A stretch of DNA of 64,000 nucleotides from Palsa-147 sp963771905 (GTDB taxonomy: Bacteria; Acidobacteriota; Terriglobia; Acidiferrales; UBA7541): assembly GCA_963771905.1 (NCBI GenBank), contig CAVYVI010000015.1:62001-126000 (forward strand), written 5' to 3'. Below the pieces are notes generated by a model. That model had not been told where the DNA came from, made no database searches, and was given only the letters and a program-made list of their open reading frames with translations. The translations under genes and the position numbers were made by a program. The stretch's first letter is position 1, and every line of letters begins with the position of its first letter. Below, piece after piece: positions 8,354 to 17,988 of the stretch.

Positions 8354-9775
8354 ATGCCACCACAGACCTTATACGAAAAAATCTGGAATGCGCATCTTGT
8401 ACGCGAAGTTCCCGACCAGCCTTCTCTTATCTACATCGATCGTCACCTGATTCATGAAGGCACTTCGCCGCAGGCTTTTGCGGGACTGAAGGCTGCGGGG
8501 CGCAAGGTCCGGCGACCGGACCTTACGTTTGCGGTGATGGATCACTCGGTGTCGACGAAGAATCGCGCTTTGCCGGTTCTCGACGCGGACGCTGCGGGGC
8601 AATTCGAAGCGCTGACGCGCAATTGCAAAGAGACGGGCGTTCGACTCTTCGACATGCACAGCCGCAATCAAGGCATCGTGCATGTTATCGGGCCGGAACT
8701 CGGCATTACGCAGCCCGGACTGACCATCGTGTGCGGGGACAGCCATACTTCGACGCACGGCGCGCTCGGCGCTCTCGCCTTCGGCATCGGCACGAGCGAG
8801 ATCGAGCACGTGCTGGCGACCCAGTGCCTCTCGCAGGCGAAATCGAAGACGACGCTGGTGCGCTTCAACGGCAAACGGCCGAAAGGAATTACGGCCAAGG
8901 ACCTGATTCTCGCGCTGATCGGAAAAATCGGCATCGCCGGCGGCAACGGGCATGTCTTCGAGTATTCCGGCGAAGCCGTGCGCGGACTTTCGATGGAAGG
9001 CCGGATGACGATGTGCAACATGACCATCGAGGGAGGGGCGCGAGCGGGGATGGTCGCGCCGGATGAGGCGACGTTCGCGTATCTCGAGGGCAAGCCCTTC
9101 GTGCCGCGCGGGAAGGAATTTCAGGAAGCGGTGGCGCGCTGGAAAACGCTCCCATCCGATGCGGGAGCGAAGCACGATGCCCTCGTCGACATCGATGCGG
9201 CGAGCCTTGCGCCGCAAGTTACCTGGGGAACGAATCCCGGGATGGTGACCGACGTCACCGGGCGCGTTCCGGATCCGCATTCGTTTCGCGATCCCGTCGA
9301 TCAGCAGGCGGCGGAGCGCGCGCTCGTGTACATGGATTTGAAAGCCGGCACGCCGATCATGGAGATCGCCGTGGATCGCGTGTTCATCGGCTCGTGCACC
9401 AATTCGCGAATCGAGGATTTGCGCGCGGCGGCGAAAATTGTAGCGGGAAAGCACGTGGCAAAAAATATCAAGCAGGCGCTGGCGGTTCCGGGATCGCGCG
9501 TCGTCAAGGTGCAGGCGGAGAAAGAGGGATTGGACAAAGTATTTTTGGCCGCGGGCTTTGAATGGCGCGACGCCGGATGCAGCATGTGCATCGGCATGAA
9601 CGACGACGTGCTGCCGAGTGGCGAGCGTTCCGCCAGCACGTCCAATCGAAATTTCGAAGGCCGGCAGGGCAAGGGCAGCCGCACGCATCTGGTCAGCCCG
9701 ATGATGGCGGCAGCGGCAGCGATCGAAGGACATTTCGTGGACATCCGCAAGTGGGATGTCAACGGAGCTGAATAG
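8354..9775 (+). CDS. leuC: 3-isopropylmalate dehydratase large subunit
   Basis: This 473-residue aconitase-family protein isomerises 2-isopropylmalate to 3-isopropylmalate in leucine synthesis. Family motifs include the N-terminal IYIDRHLIHEGTSPQAF, the VCGDSHTSTHGALGALAFGIG block, and the [4Fe-4S] cysteines in VFIGSCTNSR and GCSMCIGMN. The start was placed at the ATG giving MPPQTLYEKIW, which matches LeuC N-termini; the longer frame is not typical. It is two bases from leuD, so the two subunits are made together. Confidence 0.97.
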   Translation: MPPQTLYEKIWNAHLVREVPDQPSLIYIDRHLIHEGTSPQAFAGLKAAGRKVRRPDLTFAVMDHSVSTKNRALPVLDADAAGQFEALTRNCKETGVRLFDMHSRNQGIVHVIGPELGITQPGLTIVCGDSHTSTHGALGALAFGIGTSEIEHVLATQCLSQAKSKTTLVRFNGKRPKGITAKDLILALIGKIGIAGGNGHVFEYSGEAVRGLSMEGRMTMCNMTIEGGARAGMVAPDEATFAYLEGKPFVPRGKEFQEAVARWKTLPSDAGAKHDALVDIDAASLAPQVTWGTNPGMVTDVTGRVPDPHSFRDPVDQQAAERALVYMDLKAGTPIMEIAVDRVFIGSCTNSRIEDLRAAAKIVAGKHVAKNIKQALAVPGSRVVKVQAEKEGLDKVFLAAGFEWRDAGCSMCIGMNDDVLPSGERSASTSNRNFEGRQGKGSRTHLVSPMMAAAAAIEGHFVDIRKWDVNGAE

Positions 9776-9777
9776 AG

Positions 9778-10416
9778 ATGCAGCCATTCGTCAAGTTCAC
9801 AGGGTTGGTCGCGCCGATGGATCGCGTGAATGTCGACACGGATCAGATGGTGCCGAAGCAGTTCCTGAAATCACAGACGCGCCAGGGATTCGGCCGCGTT
9901 CTCTTCTACGATTGGCGCTACCTGCCGAACGAAGTGCCCAATCCGCAGTTCGTTCTGAATTTTCCGCGATACAAAGGCGCGTCCGTGCTCCTCGCGCGCG
10001 CGAATTTTGGCTGCGGATCGAGCCGCGAGCATGCGCCGTGGGCGATTCTCGATTACGGCTTCCGCACGATTCTTGCGCCGAGCTATGCGGATATTTTTTA
10101 CAACAACTGTTTCAAGAACGGCATTTTGCCGGTGACGGTGAGCGACGCGCAGATCGACGATGTCTTCAAGCGCGCGGAGAAGCAGGAAGGCTACCGCTTG
10201 ACCGTGGATTTGGAGAATCAGTTGATCACGGACGAAAGCGGCCTGCGGATTTCGTTCGAGATCGATGCGTTCCGGAAGAAATACCTTATCAAGGGTCTCG
10301 ACGACATCGGGCTTACGCTCGAGCACGAGCCCGACATCACGGCGTTCGAAAAGGCTTACCCGCGCACGGCGATCATGTATGACGCGGTGGACGTTAAGGT
10401 TTCGCAACCCGCATAA
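9778..10416 (+). CDS. leuD: 3-isopropylmalate dehydratase small subunit
   Basis: The 212-residue LeuD swivel domain shows MDRVNVDTDQMVPKQFL at the N-terminus and the ANFGCGSSREHAPWA loop that contacts the substrate. Its length is normal. The GGAG site that drives it lies in the last codons of leuC, two bases upstream. It forms the heterodimeric isomerase with LeuC. leuB is not in the window; a LeuA-like synthase is encoded about 4 kb away on the other strand. Confidence 0.97.
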   Translation: MQPFVKFTGLVAPMDRVNVDTDQMVPKQFLKSQTRQGFGRVLFYDWRYLPNEVPNPQFVLNFPRYKGASVLLARANFGCGSSREHAPWAILDYGFRTILAPSYADIFYNNCFKNGILPVTVSDAQIDDVFKRAEKQEGYRLTVDLENQLITDESGLRISFEIDAFRKKYLIKGLDDIGLTLEHEPDITAFEKAYPRTAIMYDAVDVKVSQPA

Positions 10417-10452
10417 GCCATTTGACGCAGCAAGACGTTCTGCAGCCGTTCG

Positions 10453-10479
10453 GGCCGCCATCAGCCGGCCGCTTTTCTT
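10453..10479 (+). terminator. Weak candidate terminator between leuD and the EamA gene
   Basis: GGCCG (10453-10457) and CGGCC (10466-10470) can pair, followed by GC and TTTTCTTT. The stem is only five base pairs. It sits in the short gap between two convergent genes, where a terminator would be expected. Confidence 0.3.
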
Positions 10480-11421
10480 TCAACTCCGCTCCGCAGTCTC
10501 GGCCTCTGCCGTTTCGCTTACTGGTCCCGTGGATTCGAGCGACGCTTGGACTGGACCCTTCAGCTCGGATAACAAAATGGCGATGAAAATTAGCACGGCT
10601 CCGGCGGCGCTTCTGCCGCTGAGGCGTTCGTGCAACACGACGAATGAAGTGATGGCCGCGAACACCGGCTCGAGAGTGAACAAAATCGCCGCGTGAGTGG
10701 ATGTCGTGTGCTTTTGCGCCCAGACTTGCAATGTGAACCCCAGCACCGAGCAGCCAATCGCGGTCACAAGCACTGCGAAAATCAGATTCGAGTTCGTTTC
10801 GAAGCGCGGCGCTTCCCAGCGCATCGCGGCCAGGAGCGGAACCGCGATCGTTGCGAGCACGGCCGTGACGGCAACCTGCATAAAGCTCAGCCCAACCACC
10901 GAATGCCGCCGGCTGTATCGCCCAACGATGATGATGTGCAGACCGAACGCGATGGCCGAGCCGAAACTGAGAATATCGCCGCGATTCAGGTGCGCGAATC
11001 CGGATGGCGGCACGGCGAGAAAATACAAGCCCAGCGTCGCCACCAAAGCGCCGAGCCACGCCCATCGGCTGATTCGCCGGCCGCCGAAGACCGCCAACAT
11101 GATTGGGACGAGCACCGCGCTCGACCCGTTGAGAAACGCGGCTTTTGATGGCGTCGTGAATTTCAGGCCCGCAGTCTGGCAAATGTAGCCGGCAAAGAGA
11201 AAAATCCCCATCAGCGAACCCGCCAGAATCGTCGCGCGATCGAGATCGCGAAGCGTTCGCCAGTAAACGACCGCCATGACGACGGTCGCGAAAATGAATC
11301 GCACGGAGAGGAACGAGAAAACGGAGGCGAACGCGAGCGCGTTCTGGACAACGACAAAAGTCGCGCCCCAGATCAACATGGTCGCGCCGAGTGCAAGATC
11401 GGCCTTGAATCGCAGATTCAT
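10480..11421 (-). CDS. EamA/DMT-superfamily permease
   Basis: The protein has 313 residues with about ten hydrophobic helices and two EamA repeats (about 8-140 and 155-290). The first begins ADLALGATMLIWGATFVVVQNAL; the second ends ILFTLEPVFAAITSFVVLHERLSG, the usual EamA signature. Such permeases export or import small metabolites, often amino acids or their derivatives; specificity is not readable. It is the last gene of the long minus-strand run, 104 bp after the amidohydrolase. Confidence 0.92.
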   Translation of the reverse strand: MNLRFKADLALGATMLIWGATFVVVQNALAFASVFSFLSVRFIFATVVMAVVYWRTLRDLDRATILAGSLMGIFLFAGYICQTAGLKFTTPSKAAFLNGSSAVLVPIMLAVFGGRRISRWAWLGALVATLGLYFLAVPPSGFAHLNRGDILSFGSAIAFGLHIIIVGRYSRRHSVVGLSFMQVAVTAVLATIAVPLLAAMRWEAPRFETNSNLIFAVLVTAIGCSVLGFTLQVWAQKHTTSTHAAILFTLEPVFAAITSFVVLHERLSGRSAAGAVLIFIAILLSELKGPVQASLESTGPVSETAEAETAERS

Positions 11422-11525
11422 CGCGGACTCATTTTGTGAATCATGAGTGCATCAGTGTATTGGCGGAGCGGTGGGATCGCAACGACGCGACTTGTTGTTG
11501 CCCAGTTTTATGCGCGCAGATCGCT

Positions 11526-13358
11526 TCAATGAGCCGCGGCATCGTACACGATTCGGCCGCCGACGATGGTCATCGCGACTTTGGTTTCGAGCAGCTCACG
11601 CGGCGCGAGGCGCGTAATGTCTGCCGGCAAAACAACGATGTCGGCAAGCATCCCCGGCTTCAATTGCCCCTTGCGGGTCTCTTCAAACTGCGCGTACGCC
11701 GCGCCGGAAGTGTATTCGCGGATGCAGGTATCAATCGGCAGCTTTTCTTGCGGTTCCCATCCGCCCGGAGGGCCGCCTCCGGGAAGCTCGCGCGTCACGC
11801 AGGCATACAATCCGCGCAGCGGATTCACGGATTCGACGGGATAGTCCGTGCCAAACGCGAGTCGCGCGCCGGTTTTCTCAATGGAATTCCAAGCGTACGC
11901 ACCCTTGGCGCGCTCCGGCCCGATGCGCGATTCCGCCCACCGCTCATCATCGAGTAAATGGCAGGGCTGCATCGAGGCGATGGCGCCCAACTGCGCGAAT
12001 CGCGGGATGTCCGAGAGCGCGAGAATTTGCGCGTGCTCGATGCGGTCTCGGCGATCGCGGACGCCGTTCGCCGTGCGAACCGCCTCGAACGCGTCGAGGC
12101 CAACGCGATTCGCGCGGTCGCCGATGGCATGAAACGCCAGTTGAAAGCCGGCTTTGTCACGCTCGATCGACATGCGCTTCAGAACTTCGGGGTCCGCGCG
12201 AAGAATTCCGGATGTCGATGGATCATCGGAATACGGCGCGAGCATCGCCGCCGTTCGCGAACCAAGTGAGCCATCGAGGAAGCCCTTCAGCGCGCCGGTC
12301 TTGACCCAAACGTTTGTCGTGCCTCCCGCACGACGCATTTCCTCGAGAACCGCAACGGGTGCATTGAAAGGAAGCCACTCGGTGATCCGCGCGGTGAGCT
12401 TCCCTTCCCTTTCGAGCGCTTGATAAATCGGGTAGTTCTGAAGCGACGGCGGTGTCGGCACCGCAGCGCCCGTTCGCGATTTTCCGTCAAGATATTCTTC
12501 GTAGAACCGAAACACTTCGTCTTCAGAATTGTCCTGGATCGAGGTGACGCCGTGGCGCGCGACGTCTTCGAGGGCCAACTCAATCGCACGGCGCCGCCGC
12601 GCGTCACTCGGCGGCGGAATCAGCCGCCACACGCGATCCATCGCGGAATCCTCTTCCAGAATGCCGCTCGGCTCGCCAGTGACCGGTTCGCGAAGAAATT
12701 TTCCATTAGGTGGATCGGGAGTCGTGCGCGTGATGCCCGCGAGTGCGAGCGCGCGCGAATTGGCCACGGCGATGTGCCCGTCCACGCGTGAAAAGATCAT
12801 CGGATGTTCGCGCGAGGCTTCATCCAGATCTTGCCGCGTCGGGAGCTTCTTGTCCGGCCAGAGCGTGTGGTCCCACCCGCTACCTACGATCCATTCGCCC
12901 CGCTGAAAATCTTTGAGGCGAGCGCGAATTCGCTCCTGGAACTCGGCGAGCGACTTCGTTCCCTCGAGATTGATATTCAGCTTCGCGAATCCAGCGCTCA
13001 CGAGATGAACGTGGGCGTCGTTGAAGCCGGGCATGGCGAACTGGCCGTGCAAGTCGATGACGCGGGTCTTCGGGCCGGTGGCGGCGACCACGTCATCCGC
13101 CGTACCAATCGCAACGATCGCTCCATCGCGAATTGCGAGTGACTTCGCGCGCGGCTGCTCAGCGTCGCCGGTGTAAATATCGCCGTTCGTCAAGACCAGG
13201 TCGGCTGACGCATTTTCGGACGAAAAATCGGTTTCCGTTGAGGGCATGGGATTATTGGAGGCCGCAGAACGCGATGAATGAGAAAGCGCAAGCAGCGCGA
13301 TGCAGACTGCGATGACAGCAGCAAAGCAGATCGCGCGCGTCGCAGAATGTTGTTTCAT
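11526..13358 (-). CDS. Exported amidohydrolase, YtcJ-like
   Basis: The protein has 610 residues with an N-terminal hydrophobic signal segment (about 9-28). The metal-dependent hydrolase fold is shown by FNDAHVHLVSAG (HxH), GVTSIQDNSEDEV, LAFHAIGDRAN, RIEHAQIL and FGTDYPVESVNP. The C-terminal beta domain ends with IVGGRIVYDAAAH. YtcJ-type enzymes hydrolyse amide or imine bonds; the substrate is unknown. It lies 36 bp after the M20 peptidase gene, so two secreted hydrolases and a permease follow each other, suggesting peptide or amide scavenging. Confidence 0.92.
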   Translation of the reverse strand: MKQHSATRAICFAAVIAVCIALLALSHSSRSAASNNPMPSTETDFSSENASADLVLTNGDIYTGDAEQPRAKSLAIRDGAIVAIGTADDVVAATGPKTRVIDLHGQFAMPGFNDAHVHLVSAGFAKLNINLEGTKSLAEFQERIRARLKDFQRGEWIVGSGWDHTLWPDKKLPTRQDLDEASREHPMIFSRVDGHIAVANSRALALAGITRTTPDPPNGKFLREPVTGEPSGILEEDSAMDRVWRLIPPPSDARRRRAIELALEDVARHGVTSIQDNSEDEVFRFYEEYLDGKSRTGAAVPTPPSLQNYPIYQALEREGKLTARITEWLPFNAPVAVLEEMRRAGGTTNVWVKTGALKGFLDGSLGSRTAAMLAPYSDDPSTSGILRADPEVLKRMSIERDKAGFQLAFHAIGDRANRVGLDAFEAVRTANGVRDRRDRIEHAQILALSDIPRFAQLGAIASMQPCHLLDDERWAESRIGPERAKGAYAWNSIEKTGARLAFGTDYPVESVNPLRGLYACVTRELPGGGPPGGWEPQEKLPIDTCIREYTSGAAYAQFEETRKGQLKPGMLADIVVLPADITRLAPRELLETKVAMTIVGGRIVYDAAAH

Positions 13359-13394
13359 TTGACGTGGTGTCTCACCGATCTTCCTGTAGCGTGA

Positions 13395-14651
13395 CTAGCT
13401 CTGAAGCCGAGCAACCAGCAGCGTCGTCAAAAGAAGCCGTTTCAAACCGAGAAGGCGATCGGTGCTGTCGTACCATTCGTCGAGCGAATGCGATCCGCCG
13501 CCTTGCCCGCCGCCGCCGATCGCGATCGCGGGAATTCCGAGGGATAACGGAATATTCGCATCCGTGGACGATCGCTCGCGCCGCGATGAATTCCCGAGGT
13601 AGGTATCGACGCTCGTTATCGCGGCCAGCAGCGGAGAATCGTCCGGCAATTTTCCTCCCGGGCGCACGCCAATGATCTTGAAATCCGACTGGAGCGGATC
13701 GCTTCCCTTCTCCGCCGCGGACATTTCCGCGGTGATACCGAACTGCACCGATTCGTGCAATGCCGCCTCCAGCCGCGTCAATTGCGCCTCGTCTTCCGAA
13801 CGAAGATCGACCTTTACGACTGCGCGGTTCGGAATCGAATTCACGGACGTACCGCCTTCGATGATGCCGAAATTAAAAGAAGTTCGCGGCGAATCCGGAA
13901 CTGCGACTGAATCCGAAAAGCGCACGATCGCGCGCGACAATGCAGTGATCGGATTCGGCGCCCCAAAATCGGACCAGCTATGTCCGCCCGGACCGGTTAC
14001 GATGGCTTCGATGCGGCGAGAAGCGAGCGCTTGCGTCGTGACGTAATCGGCCGCGGCGCCGTCGACGGCGATGACCGCGCGCAGGCGAGTTCGGTAGCTA
14101 TCGACCAGGGCGCGAATGCCGCGGAGATTTCCTTCGCCCTCTTCGCCCACATCACCGGCAAAGACGATCGTCGCGCCGGTGCTCACCTGTCCTTCTTCGA
14201 GTGCGCGCGCCACGGCCAAAATCGCGGCCAGTCCCGCGCCGTTATCGGCGATTCCCGGGCCCTCGAGCCGCTTCCCGATGCGCTTGACGCGAACGTCTGT
14301 GCCCGCGGGAAAAACCGTGTCGAGGTGGGCGACGAGCAAAACAATGGAATCCTGGTTGGTACCTACGCGTTCTCCAACAACATTTCCGGTTCCGTCGATG
14401 CGCACTTTGAGGCCCGCGGCTTCGAGGAGCTTCTTGTACGCCGCGGCGCGCGGTCCTTCGGAAAATTCCGGCGCAGGAATCTCCGTCAGACGGACGTGCT
14501 GATCGGTGATCCAATTAAGATTTTTCGAGAGCCATCCGAGCGACCGCGCGACGCTTGGATCCTGAGCGAGCGTCGCTACCTCGGTCTCGTTGGCGCGAGC
14601 GGAGAGGGTGGCCATCACCAAGAGGATACCGAATACGCGAAGAAGTTTCAC
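13395..14651 (-). CDS. Secreted M20-family metallopeptidase
   Basis: With the GTG start used here the 418-residue product begins MKLLRVFGILLVMATLSARAN, a clear signal peptide; the longer frame would start inside the upstream gene and hide it. Metal ligands are visible in VAHLDTVFP, DNGAG and GEEGEG, and the dimerisation domain begins TGPGGHSWSDFG. M20 enzymes are co-catalytic zinc amino- or carboxypeptidases. It begins 31 bp after the LeuA-like gene in the same transcription direction. Confidence 0.92.
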   Translation of the reverse strand: MKLLRVFGILLVMATLSARANETEVATLAQDPSVARSLGWLSKNLNWITDQHVRLTEIPAPEFSEGPRAAAYKKLLEAAGLKVRIDGTGNVVGERVGTNQDSIVLLVAHLDTVFPAGTDVRVKRIGKRLEGPGIADNGAGLAAILAVARALEEGQVSTGATIVFAGDVGEEGEGNLRGIRALVDSYRTRLRAVIAVDGAAADYVTTQALASRRIEAIVTGPGGHSWSDFGAPNPITALSRAIVRFSDSVAVPDSPRTSFNFGIIEGGTSVNSIPNRAVVKVDLRSEDEAQLTRLEAALHESVQFGITAEMSAAEKGSDPLQSDFKIIGVRPGGKLPDDSPLLAAITSVDTYLGNSSRRERSSTDANIPLSLGIPAIAIGGGGQGGGSHSLDEWYDSTDRLLGLKRLLLTTLLVARLQS

Positions 14652-14682
14652 GAGACTATTCGTGGGCGCTGCGGCGCGGCGT

Positions 14683-15939
14683 TCAAGTGCGGCTGGGCGT
14701 GGGTTGCGCATGCGGCGCCGCATCGACCAGTGACCGGACTTCTTCTTCGGTCAAAATCTGCTGCGCTTGCTTGGCAGCGGCAAAAATCCGGTCGACGCGC
14801 TCATCGGTGGCCGCAATTCCGCGCTTCTCAAGCCAATAAATCACGTTCGAGCGCCCGCTCAGCGGGCCGATTTCGATGATCTGCTCGAGCCCGAAGAGAT
14901 GAGAAGGCACCCCCGAGTAGATAGAGTCCGCGAGGTCGCGATCGTTTTTGCGAAAGGCCTTCACAATCGCCGCCGCATGAACGCCCGTGGCCGTGCGGAA
15001 GGCATCGCGGCCGACGACGGGATAATTCGGCGGAATGGGAGTGTGTGTGGCGCGCGAAACCGCTTCGGAATACTCCTTCAGCTTCGAGAGGCTATGATCG
15101 ATGAGTCCCATCAGTCGGAGATTGACGAGCATCAATTCCATGGGCGTGTTGCCTACGCGCTCGCCGAGCGAAAGCGCGGCGGCGTGCACTTGATCCGCGC
15201 CCGCGGCAATCGCCGAGATCGAGTTCGCGATGGAAAGCCCCCGATCGTTGTGGCCGTGCCAGTCCACACGAATTTTTTCTCCCGACGGTTTCACCACATT
15301 CTCTATGAAATAGCGAACCAGATTGTAAGCGCCTTTCGGTGTCGCGTGCCCCACCGTATCGCACAACACTGCGGCGCGCGCTCCGCAGCGGATGGCCGTC
15401 GAATAGAGCGCCTTGACGGTTTCCGGATCGGTGCGGATCGTGTCTTCCGTCACGTACATGACGGGCAATCCTTCGGCAACCGCGAACGTGACGGCGTCTT
15501 CCGTAGTCCTCTGAAGATGATCGACGGTCCAGTCCTCGACCAGACGCCGGATCGGGCTCGAACCCAGAAACGTCGCGGCCTCGAGTTTCATTCCGACCTT
15601 TTGCGAAATCTCAATGATCGGCCGGATGTCGTTCTTGTGAGTCCGAGCCGCGCAATTCGGGCGAATCTTCAGCCGCGCGTTTGCAATTTCGCGCGCCAAC
15701 GCTTCCGTGTCGGCGTATGCGCGCGGACCAGCGCCCGGGAGGCCGATATTTACGGTGTCGATTCCCAACGCTTCCATCAAATGCAGGATTTCGATTTTTT
15801 CGCCGATGGTGGGGTCGCGGACAGACGGATTCTGCAGGCCGTCGCGGAGGGTCTCGTCATTGAGCATCACGCGCCGACCCGGCGGAATCTCCGCGCCGCT
15901 CGCTGTGTTCCAGTCGTAAATCAGGTCTTCACGATTCAA
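14683..15939 (-). CDS. 2-isopropylmalate/homocitrate synthase-family DRE-TIM enzyme
   Basis: The protein has 418 residues. The DRE motif appears as LNDETLRDGLQNP, followed by GLPGAGP, the DWHGHNDRG metal site and the TGVHAAAIVKA segment, all typical of acetyl-CoA-dependent alpha-isopropylmalate synthases and relatives. It is about 100 residues shorter than standard LeuA and shows no recognisable C-terminal leucine-binding regulatory domain, so feedback control by leucine may be absent. Candidates are leucine synthesis (leuCD lies nearby) or homocitrate/citramalate synthesis. Neighbours in the run are a small Cys-rich gene and an M20 peptidase. Confidence 0.85.
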   Translation of the reverse strand: MNREDLIYDWNTASGAEIPPGRRVMLNDETLRDGLQNPSVRDPTIGEKIEILHLMEALGIDTVNIGLPGAGPRAYADTEALAREIANARLKIRPNCAARTHKNDIRPIIEISQKVGMKLEAATFLGSSPIRRLVEDWTVDHLQRTTEDAVTFAVAEGLPVMYVTEDTIRTDPETVKALYSTAIRCGARAAVLCDTVGHATPKGAYNLVRYFIENVVKPSGEKIRVDWHGHNDRGLSIANSISAIAAGADQVHAAALSLGERVGNTPMELMLVNLRLMGLIDHSLSKLKEYSEAVSRATHTPIPPNYPVVGRDAFRTATGVHAAAIVKAFRKNDRDLADSIYSGVPSHLFGLEQIIEIGPLSGRSNVIYWLEKRGIAATDERVDRIFAAAKQAQQILTEEEVRSLVDAAPHAQPTPSRT

Positions 15940-15969
15940 CGCAGCTCCGTTTGCCCCGAAAAACTTCGG

Positions 15970-16311
15970 TCAATACCGGATCGTATAGCTGTGCGGCGAA
16001 TTCCCTTTGTCCGGTTTGTAGAGCGTCTTGCAAAATTCGCAGCGATAAATTTCGGCTTTCGGTCCGATCAGCGCTTCGATCTCTTTCGGATAATCGTACC
16101 AACGCTTGAGATGGCCGCAGCAGAGCTTTCCCTTCTCGACCTTTTCATCGCACGCGCGCTGCGTTCGCGTCTTGGCTTTAATCTTCGGCGCGGACGGAGT
16201 AGTCTCTGCGACCGGAGGCGGGGCCACGGGCGGCGCAGCCGCAGGCGTCGATGGACTTGCACCCGGCGTCGTCGCTGGAGCCGCGGAATCTGGAGCACTG
16301 GGATCGGCCAT
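15970..16311 (-). CDS. Small Pro/Ala-rich protein with Cys-rich C-terminus
   Basis: This 113-residue protein has a disordered Ala/Pro/Thr-rich N-terminal half. Its C-terminal half has cysteines in ACDEK, KLCCGHLKRW and YRCEFCKTLY, suggesting a zinc-ribbon-like fold. The downstream ATG (MADPSAP) was chosen over a longer frame because AGAGG precedes it and the longer frame overlaps the upstream gene. It sits 32 bp after an aldehyde dehydrogenase and 30 bp before the LeuA-like gene. Function is unknown. Confidence 0.75.
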   Translation of the reverse strand: MADPSAPDSAAPATTPGASPSTPAAAPPVAPPPVAETTPSAPKIKAKTRTQRACDEKVEKGKLCCGHLKRWYDYPKEIEALIGPKAEIYRCEFCKTLYKPDKGNSPHSYTIRY

Positions 16312-16343
16312 ATTCGGTAATCCTCTTGAGTTCTTCCTTTTTG

Positions 16344-17975
16344 CTAAATGCGATCCTTCCGGAATACCGTTCCGAGCGCCCCGTTCGGTCCGCCGAGCGC
16401 CGCCATGCGGCGCCGCCACCGCGGCGCAAACAAAAAATCGACGAAACGATCCGCCGCGGACGCCAACTCTTCGTTGTAGCCGAACCACCAGGCCTTCGGC
16501 GTGCGCGGCAAGCGATCCACGTCCACGTATTTTACGTGAACCATTTCAAGCATGCCAAGCCGCGAATGGGACCGTCCCCAACCGCTCGCACCACTTCCGC
16601 CGTGTGGCGCTTCACAAATACCATAATAGCTCGCGACATCGTTGACCATCACCGAACCCGCGCGTAATTGCCCGGCGATGGCCCGGCCGCGTTCGGCGTT
16701 TCCTGTCCAGATGCTCGCGCTCAGGCCGAATTCCGAATCGTTTGCAAGTCTTACGGCCTCGTCGGTCGAGGCGACAGATCGGATGGTGAGAACCGGTCCG
16801 AAAGTTTCCTCGCGCATGAGGAGCATGGAATGGTCGACGTGGTCGACCACCGTCGGCGCGAAGAAATTCGAACCGAGATCCGTCCGGCGGCTTCCGCCGG
16901 CAAGAATCCGCGCGCCCTTGCCGAGGGCATCCTGCAATTGCTCTTCGACTTTCTCCATTTGCCGCGTGCGGATCATCGGACCAACCTCGGCGTCCGAGTC
17001 GGATGGCGGACCGAGCCGCAATCTGCGCGTCTTCTCGACGCACATCTCTGTAAAGCGCGGAGCGACGCTTGCTTCGACGTAAATCCGCTCGACCGACAAG
17101 CACGCCTGGCCGCAATTCGTGAAGCTGCCCCACACCGCGGCGCTCGAAGCCACATCGAGATCCGCATCGGCGAGAACGATCATGGCGTCCTTGCCGCCCA
17201 GTTCGAGCGCTGACGGAATCAGTTGCCGCGCGCAAGCCTCCGCGATGCGCTTCCCCGTTGCGACGCTGCCGGTAAAGAAGACCTTGTCGGGATGAGCTTC
17301 GATCAGCGCGGCACCTACGGCGCCGCCGCCCTGTAGAATTTGCAGCAATCCGCTCGGAATGCCTGCAGCGTGGGCCACCGTGCCCACGAGCGCGCCCACT
17401 TGCGGCGTCAACTCGGACGGCTTCAACAACACGGCATTCCCTGCCCCGAGCGCCGGAACAATCTGCGCGATGGGAATCGAAAACGGATAGTTCCATGGCG
17501 AAATAATCGCGATTGCCCCGCGCGGCTCAAATTGCAGCCAGCCGGATTTCGCCTTGAGAGCGATGTTGTGATGCGGAACGCGCTCGGGCTTGAGCCACTC
17601 AGGCGCGTGGCGGGAAATGAAATCTGTGAAATCAAGCGCCAGAAGGAGCTCTGCGAAGACGGCCTCGACATGCGGTTTGCCCGTCTCGAGGCAAACGGTG
17701 CTCGTAATTTCTTCGCGACGCTCGTAGATCGCGTCGCGAAGCTTTCGCAATATGGAGCACCGCGCGTAAATCGAACGCGCCGCCCATTCTTTCTGCGCGC
17801 GCCGCGCGCGCTCCAGCATGCCGGAAATCGAGGCAATCGGTGTTGCGGGAATTTGCGACAGAACACGGCCCGACGCCGCGTCGATCGAAGCAACGAATTC
17901 GGCGGGATCGCCCGATGCCGGCGATGCGGGCGCAATGCCCTCATGACTCGCGGACGCCTGGGATTGAAAGGCCAT
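16344..17975 (-). CDS. Aldehyde dehydrogenase family protein with C-terminal extension
   Basis: The 543-residue ALDH has ISPWNYPFSIPIAQI, LELGGKD (general base) and NCGQACLS (catalytic Cys). An extra C-terminal tail of about 60 residues runs beyond the normal end (FLFAPRWRRRM region). The start at MAFQSQAS, 13 bp after truA, was preferred to an upstream frame that overlaps truA. This subgroup acts on aliphatic or succinate-semialdehyde-like substrates; the true substrate is unknown. It is co-directional and tightly packed with truA and the small Cys-rich gene. Confidence 0.92.
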   Translation of the reverse strand: MAFQSQASASHEGIAPASPASGDPAEFVASIDAASGRVLSQIPATPIASISGMLERARRAQKEWAARSIYARCSILRKLRDAIYERREEITSTVCLETGKPHVEAVFAELLLALDFTDFISRHAPEWLKPERVPHHNIALKAKSGWLQFEPRGAIAIISPWNYPFSIPIAQIVPALGAGNAVLLKPSELTPQVGALVGTVAHAAGIPSGLLQILQGGGAVGAALIEAHPDKVFFTGSVATGKRIAEACARQLIPSALELGGKDAMIVLADADLDVASSAAVWGSFTNCGQACLSVERIYVEASVAPRFTEMCVEKTRRLRLGPPSDSDAEVGPMIRTRQMEKVEEQLQDALGKGARILAGGSRRTDLGSNFFAPTVVDHVDHSMLLMREETFGPVLTIRSVASTDEAVRLANDSEFGLSASIWTGNAERGRAIAGQLRAGSVMVNDVASYYGICEAPHGGSGASGWGRSHSRLGMLEMVHVKYVDVDRLPRTPKAWWFGYNEELASAADRFVDFLFAPRWRRRMAALGGPNGALGTVFRKDRI

Positions 17976-17988
17976 ACTTCGACGTATT

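Noticed and set aside
11436..11957. Plus-strand ORFs antisense to the amidohydrolase, and similar long antisense ORFs elsewhere
   Set aside because: High GC gives long open frames opposite real genes; these have Arg/Ser/His-rich composition and no motifs.
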